A stretch of DNA of 64,000 nt, taken from positions 248,001-312,000 of the forward strand of contig NZ_JARGNA010000001.1 of the NCBI RefSeq assembly GCF_030167905.1, read 5' to 3'. Made by a program: the position numbers and the translations under genes. Shown piece by piece: positions 34,698-44,692 of this stretch. The notes under the pieces were generated by a model. It was given only the letters and a program-made list of their open reading frames with translations. It was not told the DNA's origin and did not search any database. This DNA is from Flavobacterium terrisoli. Lineage in GTDB: Bacteria; Bacteroidota; Bacteroidia; Flavobacteriales; Flavobacteriaceae. Numbering within the stretch: the stretch's first letter is position 1; the number at the start of each line of letters is the position of its first letter.

Positions 34698-35885
34698 ATG
34701 AAAACACTCCAAGATTTCAATTTCAATGGCAAAAAAGCGATTATCCGAGTTGATTTTAATGTGCCTTTAGATGAGAATTTTAATGTTACTGATGCTAACC
34801 GAATTGAAGCCGCAAAGCCAACTATAGATAAGATTGTAGCCGATGGAGGAAGTGTAATTTTGATGTCACATTTGGGAAGACCAAAAGGAAAACAAGACCA
34901 ATATTCGTTAAGACATATTGTGGCAAAAACATCAGAAGTTTTAGGAGTTAAAGTAAATTTTGCAGCAGATTGCAGAGGCGAAATTGCCCAAAATGCCGCT
35001 AAAAATTTAAAACCAGGCGAAGTTTTATTGTTGGAAAACCTTCGTTTTTATGCTGAAGAAGAAGCCGGAGATGAAAATTTTGCAAAAGAATTAGCTTCGT
35101 TAGGCGATATTTATGTTAATGATGCTTTTGGAACAGCACACAGAGCTCACGCTTCAACAACGATTATGGCACAATTTTTTCCAACAAGCAAATGTTTCGG
35201 CATGCTTTTGGCAAAAGAAATTGAAAGTTTGAATCGTGTACTGAATAATTCAGTAAAACCGGTAACAGCGGTGCTTGGAGGATCAAAAGTTTCTTCAAAA
35301 ATCACAGTTATCGAGAATATTTTGGACAAAGTAGACCACATGATTATCGGTGGTGGAATGACGTTTACTTTCGTAAAAGCTTTGGGTGGAAAAATCGGAA
35401 ACTCGATTTGTGAAGATGACAAACAGGAATTGGCTTTGGAGATTTTGCGTTTGGCCAAAGAAAAAAACGTTCAGATACATATTCCGGTTGATGTAATCGC
35501 AGCCGATGCTTTTACAAATGACGCCAACACACAAGTGGTTGACGTTCGCGAAATTCCTGATGGATGGCAAGGTTTAGACGCTGGTCCAAAATCATTGGAG
35601 AATTTCAAAAAAGTAATTATGGATTCCAAAACGATTCTTTGGAATGGTCCGTTAGGCGTTTTTGAAATGGAGAATTTCGCCAAAGGAACAATAACATTGG
35701 GAAATTATATTGCGGAATCAACAGCTGGCGGTGCTTTTTCACTCGTTGGCGGCGGAGATTCGGTAGCGGCCGTAAAACAATTCGGCTTAGAAGATAAAAT
35801 GAGTTATGTTTCCACCGGCGGAGGCGCTATGTTGGAAATGTTAGAAGGAAGAGTTTTACCCGGAATTGCGGCAATTGTTAATTAA
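34698..35885 (+). CDS. pgk: Phosphoglycerate kinase
   Basis: A 395-residue glycolytic enzyme that transfers phosphate between 1,3-bisphosphoglycerate and ADP. Family signatures are [19 protein letters not shown] at the N-terminus, [26 protein letters not shown], and the C-terminal nucleotide loop [16 protein letters not shown] and [13 protein letters not shown]. Length is normal. It is monocistronic, with its own promoter. Confidence 0.97.
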   Translation: MKTLQDFNFNGKKAIIRVDFNVPLDENFNVTDANRIEAAKPTIDKIVADGGSVILMSHLGRPKGKQDQYSLRHIVAKTSEVLGVKVNFAADCRGEIAQNAAKNLKPGEVLLLENLRFYAEEEAGDENFAKELASLGDIYVNDAFGTAHRAHASTTIMAQFFPTSKCFGMLLAKEIESLNRVLNNSVKPVTAVLGGSKVSSKITVIENILDKVDHMIIGGGMTFTFVKALGGKIGNSICEDDKQELALEILRLAKEKNVQIHIPVDVIAADAFTNDANTQVVDVREIPDGWQGLDAGPKSLENFKKVIMDSKTILWNGPLGVFEMENFAKGTITLGNYIAESTAGGAFSLVGGGDSVAAVKQFGLEDKMSYVSTGGGAMLEMLEGRVLPGIAAIVN

Positions 35886-35974
35886 CATTTGCAACACAAT
35901 AAAAGACAATAAATTACGTTGTTAATGACATCATTAACAACGCTGAAATAAAATACCACTTATAATATTACGAT

Positions 35975-38242
35975 ATGAATATTAGAAAAATAACAACATT
36001 GGCGCTCATCTTGGCTTCTTCGGCAATTTTTGCCCAGGATACCATTAAGGCGATTCCGGTTCAAATTAAACTGCCCAAAAGGGAATTAACCAAAAGAGAA
36101 GTGCTTGATTCTATCAAAGCTTCTTTTGTTCATGACAATATTGCCAAATGCATTGACAGTATGTGGATGAAGGAATTGGCCAGTTTGGATTTGTATGATG
36201 AGTTGACTTTTGACATTAAAAATATTAATGTTGATGAAAAAGTGGAATATGAATTGCCAACAGAGCTTTTGAAAGCAAGGCTAAAGGCCATGGACGAGAA
36301 ATCGCCATTCAATATAGAATACAATCAAGGATTAGAAAACGTTATCAAATCATTTTTAAAGAACAGAAAACGTTCATTCGAGAGATTAATTGGTATTTCT
36401 CAATATTACTTCCCAATGTTTGAAGAATCATTGGCCGCACAAAATATCCCATTAGAAATTAAGTATTTATCGGTTGTTGAATCAGCTTTGAACCCAAGAG
36501 CGGTTTCAAGAGTTGGCGCCACTGGTTTATGGCAGTTCATGTACCAAACCGGTAAACAGTATGGTTTAAAAGTAGATACTTATGTTGATGAAAGAAGTGA
36601 TCCATTGAAAGCCAGTAATGCAGCAACACAATACATGAAAAACATGTATTCTATTTTTGGAGATTGGGATTTGGTTTTAGCGTCTTATAACACCGGACCA
36701 GGAAATGTAGCCAAAGCAATTCGTCGTTCGGGGGGAAAACAAAACTACTGGAATATCAGACCATATTTGCACAAAGAAACGCAAGGATATGTTCCGGCGT
36801 TCTTAGCCACGATGTATATTTTTGAATACCATAAAGAACACGGCATCAAACCGGACAGAGCGATTGCCAATCATTTTGCGACCGATACTGTAATGGTAAA
36901 AAGAGCTTTGACCTTCAAGCAAATTGCCGATTTGTTAGATGTTTCTGTGGCAGAATTACAGTTTTTAAATCCTTCATACAAAAGAGAAGAAGTACCTTCA
37001 ATTACCGGACAAAGTCATTTCCTGAGATTACCGGTAGATAAAATTGCAGTGTTCACTTCAAATGAAGATAAGATTTACGCATATGCTGATTATGAAGCAA
37101 GCAAAAGAGAAAGACCTTTTGAAAGAACGATGCTGGCTTCTTCAAATTCAGGATCGGGAACAAAAGTCAAATATCATAAAGTGAGACGTGGCGATAGTTT
37201 AGGGGAGATTTCAGACCGATATGGCGTAACCATTTCAGAACTAAAAAAATGGAATCGCTTAAGAAGCAGCAAAGCGCCATTGGGCAGAAACCTGAAAATT
37301 TATGTGACTGATTACAGCAACAGTGATATCGCTTCAAACGAAAACAAACCAACAAATACTGCTGACACAGTTGCAGTAGCTTCGAATACCAATAAAATAT
37401 TCAAAGAAGAAAAAGTGGTGGCCTACAAAGACGTTGTGAAATACCACAAAGTTAGAAAAGGCGATAACCTGGGTGAGATTTCAGATAAATACGGCGTTTC
37501 TGTAGCCGAAGTTAAAAAATGGAACAAACTAAGAAGCAGCAATATCGCTTTGGGGGCCAATTTAAAAATCATCAAAAACGAAAGAGTGGTTACTACCGTT
37601 AGAAAAGAAGTGAAAGCTGACAAAGCAATCGTTGACAATAAAGTAGAAACAGCAGTAGCTTCGAATGATAACAATGTTGAGGCAAGTGAAAAGCCTAGTG
37701 ATTACTACGAAGTTCAAAGAGGTGACAACCTTTTCAGCATTGCTAAAAAATTCAACGTTAGTTTGGAAGATCTGAAAAAATGGAACAATTTAAATGATTT
37801 GAATGTTCAGTCAGGATCTAAATTGGCCTTGGTAAACACCAGCGAAACGGCAGAAGTTGAAGAGCCAAAAACCGAAACTAAAATTGTGGAACACAAAGTT
37901 AGAAGAGGAGAATACCTAGGAACCATTGCCAAAAAATACAATGTTACCATCGCTGAAATCAAAGAATGGAACGAGATGGAAGACAACAATGTGAAATTGG
38001 GTCAAAACTTAATCGTTTCCAAAAAAGAAGTGGCCATCAACGAAGCCAAAACTTCTAAAAAGGATAACATCGCTGCGAATGACAGAAACGAAGTAAAAAC
38101 ATACTACGTGAAAAAAGGCGATTCACTATTCAGCATTGCTAAAAAATATCCTGGTGTTACCATTTCCGATATCAAAAAATGGAACGGTATCAAAAACGAA
38201 AGTTTGAAACCGGGAATGAAGTTAAAAATTAACAACGGTTAA
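35975..38242 (+). CDS. LysM-repeat lytic transglycosylase (MltD-like)
   Basis: A protein of 755 residues with a signal peptide (to about residue 20, AIFAQ). An SLT lysozyme-like domain follows at about residues 145-290, with catalytic Glu169 in SVVESALNPRAVSRVGATGL. Five LysM peptidoglycan-binding repeats are spread over about residues 390-755 (for example YHKVRRGDSLGEISDRYGV, YYEVQRGDNLFSIAKKFNV). Linkers are Ala/Lys/Thr-rich. The enzyme cuts the glycan strand and leaves 1,6-anhydro ends. The five LysM repeats make it larger than E. coli MltD. Confidence 0.92.
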   Translation: MNIRKITTLALILASSAIFAQDTIKAIPVQIKLPKRELTKREVLDSIKASFVHDNIAKCIDSMWMKELASLDLYDELTFDIKNINVDEKVEYELPTELLKARLKAMDEKSPFNIEYNQGLENVIKSFLKNRKRSFERLIGISQYYFPMFEESLAAQNIPLEIKYLSVVESALNPRAVSRVGATGLWQFMYQTGKQYGLKVDTYVDERSDPLKASNAATQYMKNMYSIFGDWDLVLASYNTGPGNVAKAIRRSGGKQNYWNIRPYLHKETQGYVPAFLATMYIFEYHKEHGIKPDRAIANHFATDTVMVKRALTFKQIADLLDVSVAELQFLNPSYKREEVPSITGQSHFLRLPVDKIAVFTSNEDKIYAYADYEASKRERPFERTMLASSNSGSGTKVKYHKVRRGDSLGEISDRYGVTISELKKWNRLRSSKAPLGRNLKIYVTDYSNSDIASNENKPTNTADTVAVASNTNKIFKEEKVVAYKDVVKYHKVRKGDNLGEISDKYGVSVAEVKKWNKLRSSNIALGANLKIIKNERVVTTVRKEVKADKAIVDNKVETAVASNDNNVEASEKPSDYYEVQRGDNLFSIAKKFNVSLEDLKKWNNLNDLNVQSGSKLALVNTSETAEVEEPKTETKIVEHKVRRGEYLGTIAKKYNVTIAEIKEWNEMEDNNVKLGQNLIVSKKEVAINEAKTSKKDNIAANDRNEVKTYYVKKGDSLFSIAKKYPGVTISDIKKWNGIKNESLKPGMKLKINNG

Positions 38243-38264
38243 TCCGAAAATCTTCTATAAATTT

Positions 38265-38300
38265 GGGTTTTATTTCACTTATGAATAAAACCCTTTTTTT
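38265..38300 (+). terminator. Terminator-like hairpin enclosing a start codon
   Basis: A perfect 10-bp stem (GGGTTTTATT with AATAAAACCC) is followed by T7. The 9-nt loop ends with the ATG of the DUF4837 gene, and codons 2-4 plus part of 5 form the right arm. It can end the LysM transcript or mask translation start of the next gene. Confidence 0.6.
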
Positions 38301-39252
38301 ATGGCTTTTTGTCACGTTTATCGTGAGTTCCTGTTCGTTTAAAAAGGACAAGTTTCCCGATGAGACATCGGCAGCCATTAACACTATAGCGGTAATCATT
38401 GATGATCAGCTTTGGAATGGTGAAGTAGGCGACAGCATCCGTAATAAATTTGCCTCACCGGTTTTGGGTTTGCCACAGGAAGAACCATTGTTCACCATCA
38501 ACCAATATCCGGTAAAGCTATTTGAAGGATTTTCGACCGATTCCAGAAACATCATCATTGTCAAAAAAGGCAATGAGAATAAATTTGAAATCAAGGAAAA
38601 CGAATTTTCCTCACCACAAAATGCCGTTCATATCACTGGAAAAACAACTTTTGAAATCCTGGATATTCTAGAAGAAAACGCGCCAACCATCATTCAAAAG
38701 ATGAGAGCCATTGAAATTGCGCAAAGCCAGAAGATTTTCAAGGACTCCTTATTGGATACCAAAAAAATCCAAAAGAAATTCAATGTCGATTTACTGATTC
38801 CATCCAAGTATGAATATGTCATGCGAAGAAAGAATTTCATTTGGCTCAAAAGCGAAATTACCAGCGGCAATACCAGCGTAATTATTTACCAAATTCCATG
38901 GAGCGCCATCCATGCCAATAATGCCGTGAGCGATATCATCAAAACCAGAGATTCCATCGGCCAAAAATACATCCACGGTTCAACCGCGCGAACACAGATG
39001 GTGACGGAAGAAGCTTATTCTCCTTATTTTTCTAAAACCACTTTGGCCGGAAGAAATGCCTATGAAACCAAAGGCACCTGGCAGATGAAAAACGACTTCA
39101 TGTCGGGGCCATTTATCAACTATGTCATTTTTGACAAAGAGAACAAAAGAATCTTAGTGCTCGAAGGATTTTGCTATGCGCCATCTAAAGAGAAAAGAGA
39201 TTTGATGTTTGAACTGGAAGCCATCATTAAATCGATTCAATTCAAAAAATAA
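38281..39252 (+). CDS. DUF4837 family lipoprotein
   Basis: A 323-residue protein with a lipoprotein signal peptide ending IVSSC (Cys about 17). The rest matches DUF4837, a Bacteroidota-specific family: IAVIIDDQLWNGEVGDSIRN near the start and LEGFCYAPSKEKRDL near the end. No function is known. The ATG at 38281 is chosen because it gives the signal peptide directly, although a longer frame from 38263 exists. The start codon sits in the loop of the hairpin described above. Confidence 0.85.
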   Translation: MNKTLFLWLFVTFIVSSCSFKKDKFPDETSAAINTIAVIIDDQLWNGEVGDSIRNKFASPVLGLPQEEPLFTINQYPVKLFEGFSTDSRNIIIVKKGNENKFEIKENEFSSPQNAVHITGKTTFEILDILEENAPTIIQKMRAIEIAQSQKIFKDSLLDTKKIQKKFNVDLLIPSKYEYVMRRKNFIWLKSEITSGNTSVIIYQIPWSAIHANNAVSDIIKTRDSIGQKYIHGSTARTQMVTEEAYSPYFSKTTLAGRNAYETKGTWQMKNDFMSGPFINYVIFDKENKRILVLEGFCYAPSKEKRDLMFELEAIIKSIQFKK

Positions 39253-39257
39253 CAGCA

Positions 39258-39704
39258 ATGAAATTAGAATGGAAAATAAAGCGATTTGAGGCACTTTCTG
39301 TAAAGGAGTTCTATAATTTACTACAATTGCGCGCAGAAGTCTTTATAGTGGAGCAAAATTGCGTTTATCAGGATATTGATGGTAAAGACGAGAAAGCATT
39401 ACATCTAATTGGCGAAGATAATGGTGAAGTCGTGGCTTATGCGCGGCTTTTCAAACCACATGATTATTTTGAACAGGCATCCATCGGACGGGTTGTGGTA
39501 AAAGAAACCTATCGCGATAAAAAAATCGGACATATCCTGATGCAGGAAGCAATTCAGGGATTGAAATCGCATTTCGACCAAAGTAAAATTACGATTTCGG
39601 CCCAATTATACCTGAAGAAATTCTACGAAAGCCATGGCTTTATCCAAACCAGCGAAATGTATCTCGAAGACGATATTCCGCACATTGAAATGAAAAAAGA
39701 GTAA
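39258..39704 (+). CDS. GNAT N-acetyltransferase (ElaA-like)
   Basis: A 148-residue GNAT-fold protein. WKIKRFEALSVKEFYNLLQL with LRAEVFIVEQNCVYQDIDGK is typical of the ElaA subgroup. The acetyl-CoA loop reads GRVVVKETYRDKKIGHILM. The acceptor substrate is not known. The gene follows the DUF4837 lipoprotein by 5 bp and converges on the OmpA-family gene with no gap. Confidence 0.88.
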   Translation: MKLEWKIKRFEALSVKEFYNLLQLRAEVFIVEQNCVYQDIDGKDEKALHLIGEDNGEVVAYARLFKPHDYFEQASIGRVVVKETYRDKKIGHILMQEAIQGLKSHFDQSKITISAQLYLKKFYESHGFIQTSEMYLEDDIPHIEMKKE

Positions 39705-40517
39705 TTACACTTTTGAAATAACCAATTCTACTCTTCGGTCATATTCTGTCCCCTTTCCAAGCGGAACGGTATTTCCATAACCTTTGAAAGACATTCTTTC
39801 CTTCGGAATTTTTTTCCAAAGCAGGTATTTATAAACCGTTTGTGCGCGGTTGGTAGACAATTGACGCTTTTTGGTGTCTCTATCAATGGCTTCCTTTTGG
39901 TATGGCGGGGTGCAACAAACATGGCCCTGAATCTCAAATTGCAGCGTCTTGTATTTCATTAAGACCTTGGCAATTTTATCCAGTTCTGTTTTTGATTTAA
40001 AGGTCAGTTTACTGCTGCCTCTTTCGAATAAAACATTATCAAGATAAACGTGATCGCCAACAATGTGTTTCTTTTGGATGGAATTGTAATAACCGGGAAT
40101 TTCGATTTTCGGTAAAGGTTTTAAATTCAAAACTACATCTACACGACGGTTTTTAGAACGCTTCTCAGGGAGATTTTCAATGATATCATCATCTATCAAA
40201 ATCCTTCCTTTTCCTTCGATGGTTACAATGACTTTACTTTTGATACCGCTTTCGATAAATTTAGTCTGGATCTCGTTGGCTCGTTTTGTCGAAAGTTTGA
40301 AATTATAGGCTTCTTTTCCGACATCATCGGTATAGCCAAAAATCTGAATCGATTCTATACGGGTAGAATCTGTCTTTTTGATAAAATCAACAACATCTTT
40401 GGCTTGGATTTCATTCAGTGTAAACTTGTCAAAATCAAAATAAACTGAATGAACGACTTCTTCCTGTGCGTGTAAAAATCCGAAAAATAAGAAAGGCAAA
40501 TATTTTAGCAGCTTCAT
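39705..40517 (-). CDS. OmpA-family protein with two OmpA-like domains
   Basis: A 270-residue protein with a signal peptide (to about residue 17, FLHAQ). Two OmpA-like peptidoglycan-binding domains follow: about 22-130 (VYFDFDKFTLNEIQAKDVV, SKNRRVDVVL) and about 155-270 (SKTELDKIAKVL, DRRVELVISKV). There is no transmembrane barrel, so it is probably a periplasmic protein or part of a larger envelope complex. It is the last gene of the operon rnpA-DUF4349-S41-OmpA, 1 bp after the S41 protease. Confidence 0.85.
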   Translation of the reverse strand: MKLLKYLPFLFFGFLHAQEEVVHSVYFDFDKFTLNEIQAKDVVDFIKKTDSTRIESIQIFGYTDDVGKEAYNFKLSTKRANEIQTKFIESGIKSKVIVTIEGKGRILIDDDIIENLPEKRSKNRRVDVVLNLKPLPKIEIPGYYNSIQKKHIVGDHVYLDNVLFERGSSKLTFKSKTELDKIAKVLMKYKTLQFEIQGHVCCTPPYQKEAIDRDTKKRQLSTNRAQTVYKYLLWKKIPKERMSFKGYGNTVPLGKGTEYDRRVELVISKV

Positions 40518-40518
40518 A

Positions 40519-42156
40519 TTAAATTTTTAAAATCTTATTGTATTCAGCCGTGTTGTTCAGGACACCAATGGCTTTTTTAATCTCTAAATTGCTTTTAACA
40601 TAATACTGATACAAACCTTCTTTGTACTGGTATCTTTTGATGATTTCGTCCAAAATCAAATTTTTGATTTCCTTTTGATTTTTGTCAATTAAGGTTTCTT
40701 CGCTTTTTTGTAAAGCAGTCAATAATTGTTGGTATTCAGTGGAGATGGCCGCATCGACTTTTTCTTTTTTGGCTTTTTCCAAAGTGTTTTTAAGCGCCAC
40801 TTCGGTTTCGGTATTGAACTCTACTTTTTCGCGTTTTAAAAAAGCTTTAAAATCAGCAAAATCAGTATCAGTTATTGTTGGGATTTTGTCACCCAAGTTT
40901 GGATTTTTATAATAGTAGTAAGTTACATAATTGAAAATCCCGTCATTTTTTTGCAATGCATCAGCGATTGTACTGGTTTTGGTTTCTTCAATTTCCACGT
41001 CCGGTAAAACGCCACCGCCATCAAAAACAGGTCTGCCTTTTTTGGTTCTGAATGCATTATAGTTTTTCTCTTCGGTTCGGGTCGCTTTTCCGCTTTTGTC
41101 TTTTTTGTTGTAATTCAACGCCTGAATACACCTTCCGGATGGTGTATAATATCTCGAAATGGTTACTTTAACCTGGGTGCCATAAGTCATGTCAATCGGA
41201 CGTTGTACCAATCCTTTTCCGAAACTTCTGCTGCCTACAATCACCGCGCGGTCTAAATCCTGCAATGCGCCGGCCACAATTTCGGACGCTGAAGCACTTT
41301 TTCCGTCCACAATGACTACCAAAGGAATTTCAGTATCAATCGGTTCGCGGGTAGTTTTATAAGTGTTGTTGTATTTCTCGTTTTTTGATTTGGTAGTCAC
41401 AATGATTTCGCCTTTTGGCACAAAAAGATTGCAAATATTCACCGCTTCATTTAACAATCCGCCCGGATTGCCACGCAGGTCCAAAACGATTTGGGTTGCA
41501 CCTTCACCTTTTAGTTTTTCGAGCGCTTCCCTTGTTTCTGCAGCCGCTTTTTTGTTGAATTGTGTCAAGACAATATAACCGGTTTTATCATCGATTTTGC
41601 CATAAAAAGGAACGGCTTTTACTTCAACTTCATCCAAAATCAATTGCGTGGTCAACGTTTTCCCCTGACGCAGGTATTTGATATCCACTTTGGTGTTTTT
41701 AGTACCTTTCAACAATTGTGACGCGTCGTCCTTGAAATCGGCCAGCAAAACATCGCCAATTTGGATAATCTCATCACCGGCTTTTAATCCGGCTTTGTCG
41801 GCCGGAAAACCTTTGTAAGGTTCTTTGATGATCAGTTTGTCCTCTTTTCGGGTAATCATCGCACCAATTCCGGTGTATTCTCCCGTATTGTTGATTTTGA
41901 ACTTGATGACATCCGCTTCGTTGAAATAATTGGTATACGGATCCAAATCGGCCAACATGCTTTTGATGGCTTTGTCCATCAATTCAGCAGGATTGGTTTC
42001 GTCCACATAGTTTTGATTGATGGTCTTAAAAAGCGTCGTAAAGATTTCAATCTGCTTCGAAATTTCGAAGAAATCATCTTTAAAACTTACCCCAATAAAT
42101 AGGAATCCGCTCAATACCAGCGGGATAATATATCGTTTTTTGAATTTTGAAAACAT
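40519..42156 (-). CDS. C-terminal processing peptidase (S41 family, CtpA-like)
   Basis: A 545-residue protease with an N-terminal membrane or signal segment (IPLVLSGFLFIGVSF), a PDZ domain (about 95-165, GFPADKAGLKAGDEIIQIGD) and an S41 catalytic core. The catalytic Ser is in VDGKSASASEIVAGAL and the Lys in GSRSFGKGLVQ, giving the Ser-Lys dyad. It also has a long C-terminal region (about 370-545). CtpA-type enzymes trim periplasmic proteins such as peptidoglycan hydrolases. It is 2 bp after DUF4349. Confidence 0.92.
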   Translation of the reverse strand: MFSKFKKRYIIPLVLSGFLFIGVSFKDDFFEISKQIEIFTTLFKTINQNYVDETNPAELMDKAIKSMLADLDPYTNYFNEADVIKFKINNTGEYTGIGAMITRKEDKLIIKEPYKGFPADKAGLKAGDEIIQIGDVLLADFKDDASQLLKGTKNTKVDIKYLRQGKTLTTQLILDEVEVKAVPFYGKIDDKTGYIVLTQFNKKAAAETREALEKLKGEGATQIVLDLRGNPGGLLNEAVNICNLFVPKGEIIVTTKSKNEKYNNTYKTTREPIDTEIPLVVIVDGKSASASEIVAGALQDLDRAVIVGSRSFGKGLVQRPIDMTYGTQVKVTISRYYTPSGRCIQALNYNKKDKSGKATRTEEKNYNAFRTKKGRPVFDGGGVLPDVEIEETKTSTIADALQKNDGIFNYVTYYYYKNPNLGDKIPTITDTDFADFKAFLKREKVEFNTETEVALKNTLEKAKKEKVDAAISTEYQQLLTALQKSEETLIDKNQKEIKNLILDEIIKRYQYKEGLYQYYVKSNLEIKKAIGVLNNTAEYNKILKI

Positions 42157-42158
42157 GT

Positions 42159-43028
42159 TTATTTATTTTTTCTTTTAAATCGTTTTCTGATGAAGAAAAT
42201 CAAGACAACTAAAGTAACAATTATGGGCCAATTTTCTATTAAACCTACAAAGAAATTTGAAATCCCATTAAAGCCGGCAGTGATGGCATTCCAGATTCTT
42301 CCGCCATAGGAAACCGTAGCTTTGCTTCCGGCGGCAACCGGTTTGTAAAACTCGATATCCAAAGTGCTCATCGCTACCTTATTCTGAAGATAACGCAATC
42401 GGCCTTCTTTAGCCTCAATTTCTTCCCTGATTTCGGAAAGCTGGCCTTCAATTTCGAGCATTTCCGAAACCTTGTTTGCTTTTTTCAACAGCTCCAAATA
42501 CCGTGCCTCTAAGATTTTTTTGGTCTTAATTCTGGAAGCGACATCAATATACTCTTCTGTTACATCCTGAGAAGAAATTTCCTTCTGGTCAAAATACTTT
42601 ATGCCTTTGGAAATATCGTTTATAAAAGCATCAAAATGCTCATTCGGAATCCGGATATTGATGTTTCTCGAAAGCGCATAATCATTGTTGGTTTGCGAAT
42701 CATTTTTAATCAGCGCCTTGTATTTTTTAACAGCGGCCAGAATCTGACGGTAAGTCACTTCCAAATCATCCGATTGAAATTTTAAATTCCCCGTTTTGAT
42801 GATTTTGGTTTCAATTTGATCAACTCTTGGCGGCAGCGGTGCTGACATTACCACATCAGCTTTGCGGTCATAAGATTTACTTTCATATTCTTCAGCGGCA
42901 ACAGCTGTAGTATCCGCGGCCGCGGCATAAACCATCATATCTGCCGAGGCTGCATCAGCAGATTCGGCCTGTCTGCAGGAAGCAAACAACAAAATAAATA
43001 CAGAATAAATTAGAGAGAGAGTTTTCAT
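42159..43028 (-). CDS. DUF4349 lipoprotein
   Basis: A 289-residue protein counted from the ATG at 43026-43028, with a lipobox (FILLFASC). A DUF4349 domain follows (ETKIIKTGNLKFQSDDLEVT, NIRIPNEHFDAFI), then a coiled coil (about 170-215, LEIEGQLSEIREEIEAKEG) and a C-terminal membrane helix (about 260-283). A basic KRFKRKNK end closes it. An upstream in-frame Met would hide the signal peptide, so the later start is preferred. Function is unknown. Confidence 0.82.
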   Translation of the reverse strand: MKTLSLIYSVFILLFASCRQAESADAASADMMVYAAAADTTAVAAEEYESKSYDRKADVVMSAPLPPRVDQIETKIIKTGNLKFQSDDLEVTYRQILAAVKKYKALIKNDSQTNNDYALSRNINIRIPNEHFDAFINDISKGIKYFDQKEISSQDVTEEYIDVASRIKTKKILEARYLELLKKANKVSEMLEIEGQLSEIREEIEAKEGRLRYLQNKVAMSTLDIEFYKPVAAGSKATVSYGGRIWNAITAGFNGISNFFVGLIENWPIIVTLVVLIFFIRKRFKRKNK

Positions 43029-43088
43029 AATAAAGAGAGTTATACTACTAAAACGCAAATAGCGGCTAATTTATTGTGTCTGTGGAAA

Positions 43089-43478
43089 CTATAATGACTT
43101 TTTCTCTTCCTGTATGGTTTTTCCAAACTTTTCAAAAAGTTGTTTGGTTTTCTCTTCTATTTCTGGATAGGGTAATTTTTCACTGGTTTGATAGAAGAAC
43201 ATAAAACAGTATTTTTTGTCCAAAGCGCCTATCAACTGCGCTTTGTTCAATCGGTAACATTCGCGCAACACCCGTTTGAAATAATTGCGGTCAACAGCTT
43301 TTTTAAAATACTTTTTGGATACCGAAACGCCCATTTTCAAAGGCACATCATCTTCAAAATCGCAGGCCACATAAACCAATCGCAAAGGATATTTGCCCAC
43401 CGATTTGCCTTCGGCGAACAACAAATCTATGATGCTTTTGCTTTTGAGTTTTTCAGCCTTCGAATAGGAGAAATCCAT
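43089..43478 (-). CDS. rnpA: Ribonuclease P protein component
   Basis: A 129-residue basic protein that helps the RNase P RNA mature tRNA 5' ends. The signature is DRNYFKRVLRECYRLNK (the RNxxKR helix), after the beta strand MGVSVSKKYFKKAV. The N-terminus FSYSKAEKLKSKSIIDLLF is typical. rpmH, its neighbour in many bacteria, is absent here. It leads the operon with DUF4349, the S41 protease and the OmpA protein. Confidence 0.93.
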   Translation of the reverse strand: MDFSYSKAEKLKSKSIIDLLFAEGKSVGKYPLRLVYVACDFEDDVPLKMGVSVSKKYFKKAVDRNYFKRVLRECYRLNKAQLIGALDKKYCFMFFYQTSEKLPYPEIEEKTKQLFEKFGKTIQEEKKSL

Positions 43479-43494
43479 TTTGTTTGAGGGTAAA

Positions 43495-43908
43495 TTATTT
43501 GTCGTTGTAGACGTTGTAAACGAATTTTACTTCATTGTAATTGATGTAAATCTGCATTCGGTTGTTTTCCTTTTTCTTGGTAATGATGAATATATTACAA
43601 TTGGAATACCGATTGTCCACGCATTCAAAAGGAACAATATTTACTTCTTCATTGTCTTCAATTTCTCCGTAAGCCCTGATTTTAAAAGATTGAACTTCAG
43701 CAGAATTGATGACAATCAAATCTTTTTTGGCGTCAAGCGTGATTAAAACATTGGCTTCAACAAAATCAGACCATTCATTCCAGCTTCCGTCATTGTTTTT
43801 ATCCGTAAAACTAACGCTGCTGGTTTTGAACCGAATGGGTTGGGCTACACTTTCTTGAAAACCAAAGCCAAACGCTATCAAAAGAATTAGAAATTTTAAG
43901 TTCTTCAT
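43495..43908 (-). CDS. Small secreted protein of unknown function
   Basis: A 137-residue protein with a signal peptide (MKNLKFLILLIAFGFGFQESVAQ). A compact, beta-rich domain has two Cys (FECVDNRYSNCNIFI) that could form a disulfide. No family is recognised. It precedes rnpA by 16 bp and may share its transcript. Confidence 0.65.
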   Translation of the reverse strand: MKNLKFLILLIAFGFGFQESVAQPIRFKTSSVSFTDKNNDGSWNEWSDFVEANVLITLDAKKDLIVINSAEVQSFKIRAYGEIEDNEEVNIVPFECVDNRYSNCNIFIITKKKENNRMQIYINYNEVKFVYNVYNDK

Positions 43909-44066
43909 AGTGAAAAATATTTGCGGTAAATCTACAAATTCTATTCCACAAAAATAAAATTCTGAAAATTGAGACCACTTTTTTGCCTGATGACAAATAA
44001 TTTCGAAATGTTTTTTTTATAAAAAGGTTTCTGTTACTTTCGTGTTCTATAGAAAAACCGCTAGCT

Positions 44067-44660
44067 ATGAAATTATCCTTACTCTTGTTACTCTTGCCGT
44101 TGACACTGATGGCACAAAAAAAGGAAGTTGTTTATAAAAAATTGGCCACTTCAACCTGTGATTGTATCGGCACAAAAGAAGTCACGGATGTTAATTTGGG
44201 GATTTGCATTTTTGCCGCGATGAACAAATTGACCGAGAAAGAGCAAAAGATAATCAATGTGGATGTTGACAATAAAGTCGCTTCTATTGAAAAAATTGCG
44301 GAGAGTGTTGGACTGGAAATGGCATCGATTTGTCCTGAAGTTTTTACCAAAATGGCCAATCAGGAGAATGCCGGCGAAAACATCGTTGCTGAAGATGACA
44401 CCGAATTGGATTTGTTTTACACCGGTACATTAGAAAGCATTAACACCGCAGAATTCAACACCATTATCCTGATGGATGATAAAAATGAAAGGCAGGAGTT
44501 CGTTTGGCTGTTTCCTTTTGATGGCGACAATTTGTTTGTGAAAGGCAAAATCGTAAAAGGAGACAAACTCGAAATCCATTACCGCCAACAGGAATTCTTT
44601 GACCCAAAGCAAAATAAATACCGCATCTATAACGAGATAACCAGTATTAAATTATTATAA
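44067..44660 (+). CDS. Secreted protein of unknown function
   Basis: A 197-residue protein with a signal peptide (MKLSLLLLLLPLTLMAQ). A Cys-containing helical part follows (TSTCDCIGTKEVTDVNLGIC, ASICPEVFTKM), then a C-terminal beta-rich part (about 115-197, LESINTAEFNTIILMDDKNE). Four Cys residues in the N-terminal half suggest disulfides. No family is recognised with confidence. It is a lone rightward gene ending at a strong terminator. Confidence 0.65.
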   Translation: MKLSLLLLLLPLTLMAQKKEVVYKKLATSTCDCIGTKEVTDVNLGICIFAAMNKLTEKEQKIINVDVDNKVASIEKIAESVGLEMASICPEVFTKMANQENAGENIVAEDDTELDLFYTGTLESINTAEFNTIILMDDKNERQEFVWLFPFDGDNLFVKGKIVKGDKLEIHYRQQEFFDPKQNKYRIYNEITSIKLL

Positions 44661-44690
44661 AAAAAGGCAACCGTTGAGGTTGCCTTTTTT
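44659..44690. terminator. Bidirectional terminator
   Basis: AAAAAAGGCAACC pairs perfectly with GGTTGCCTTTTTT around a 5-nt loop, between the converging 44067 gene and the M1 peptidase gene. Confidence 0.9.
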
Positions 44691-44692
44691 GT

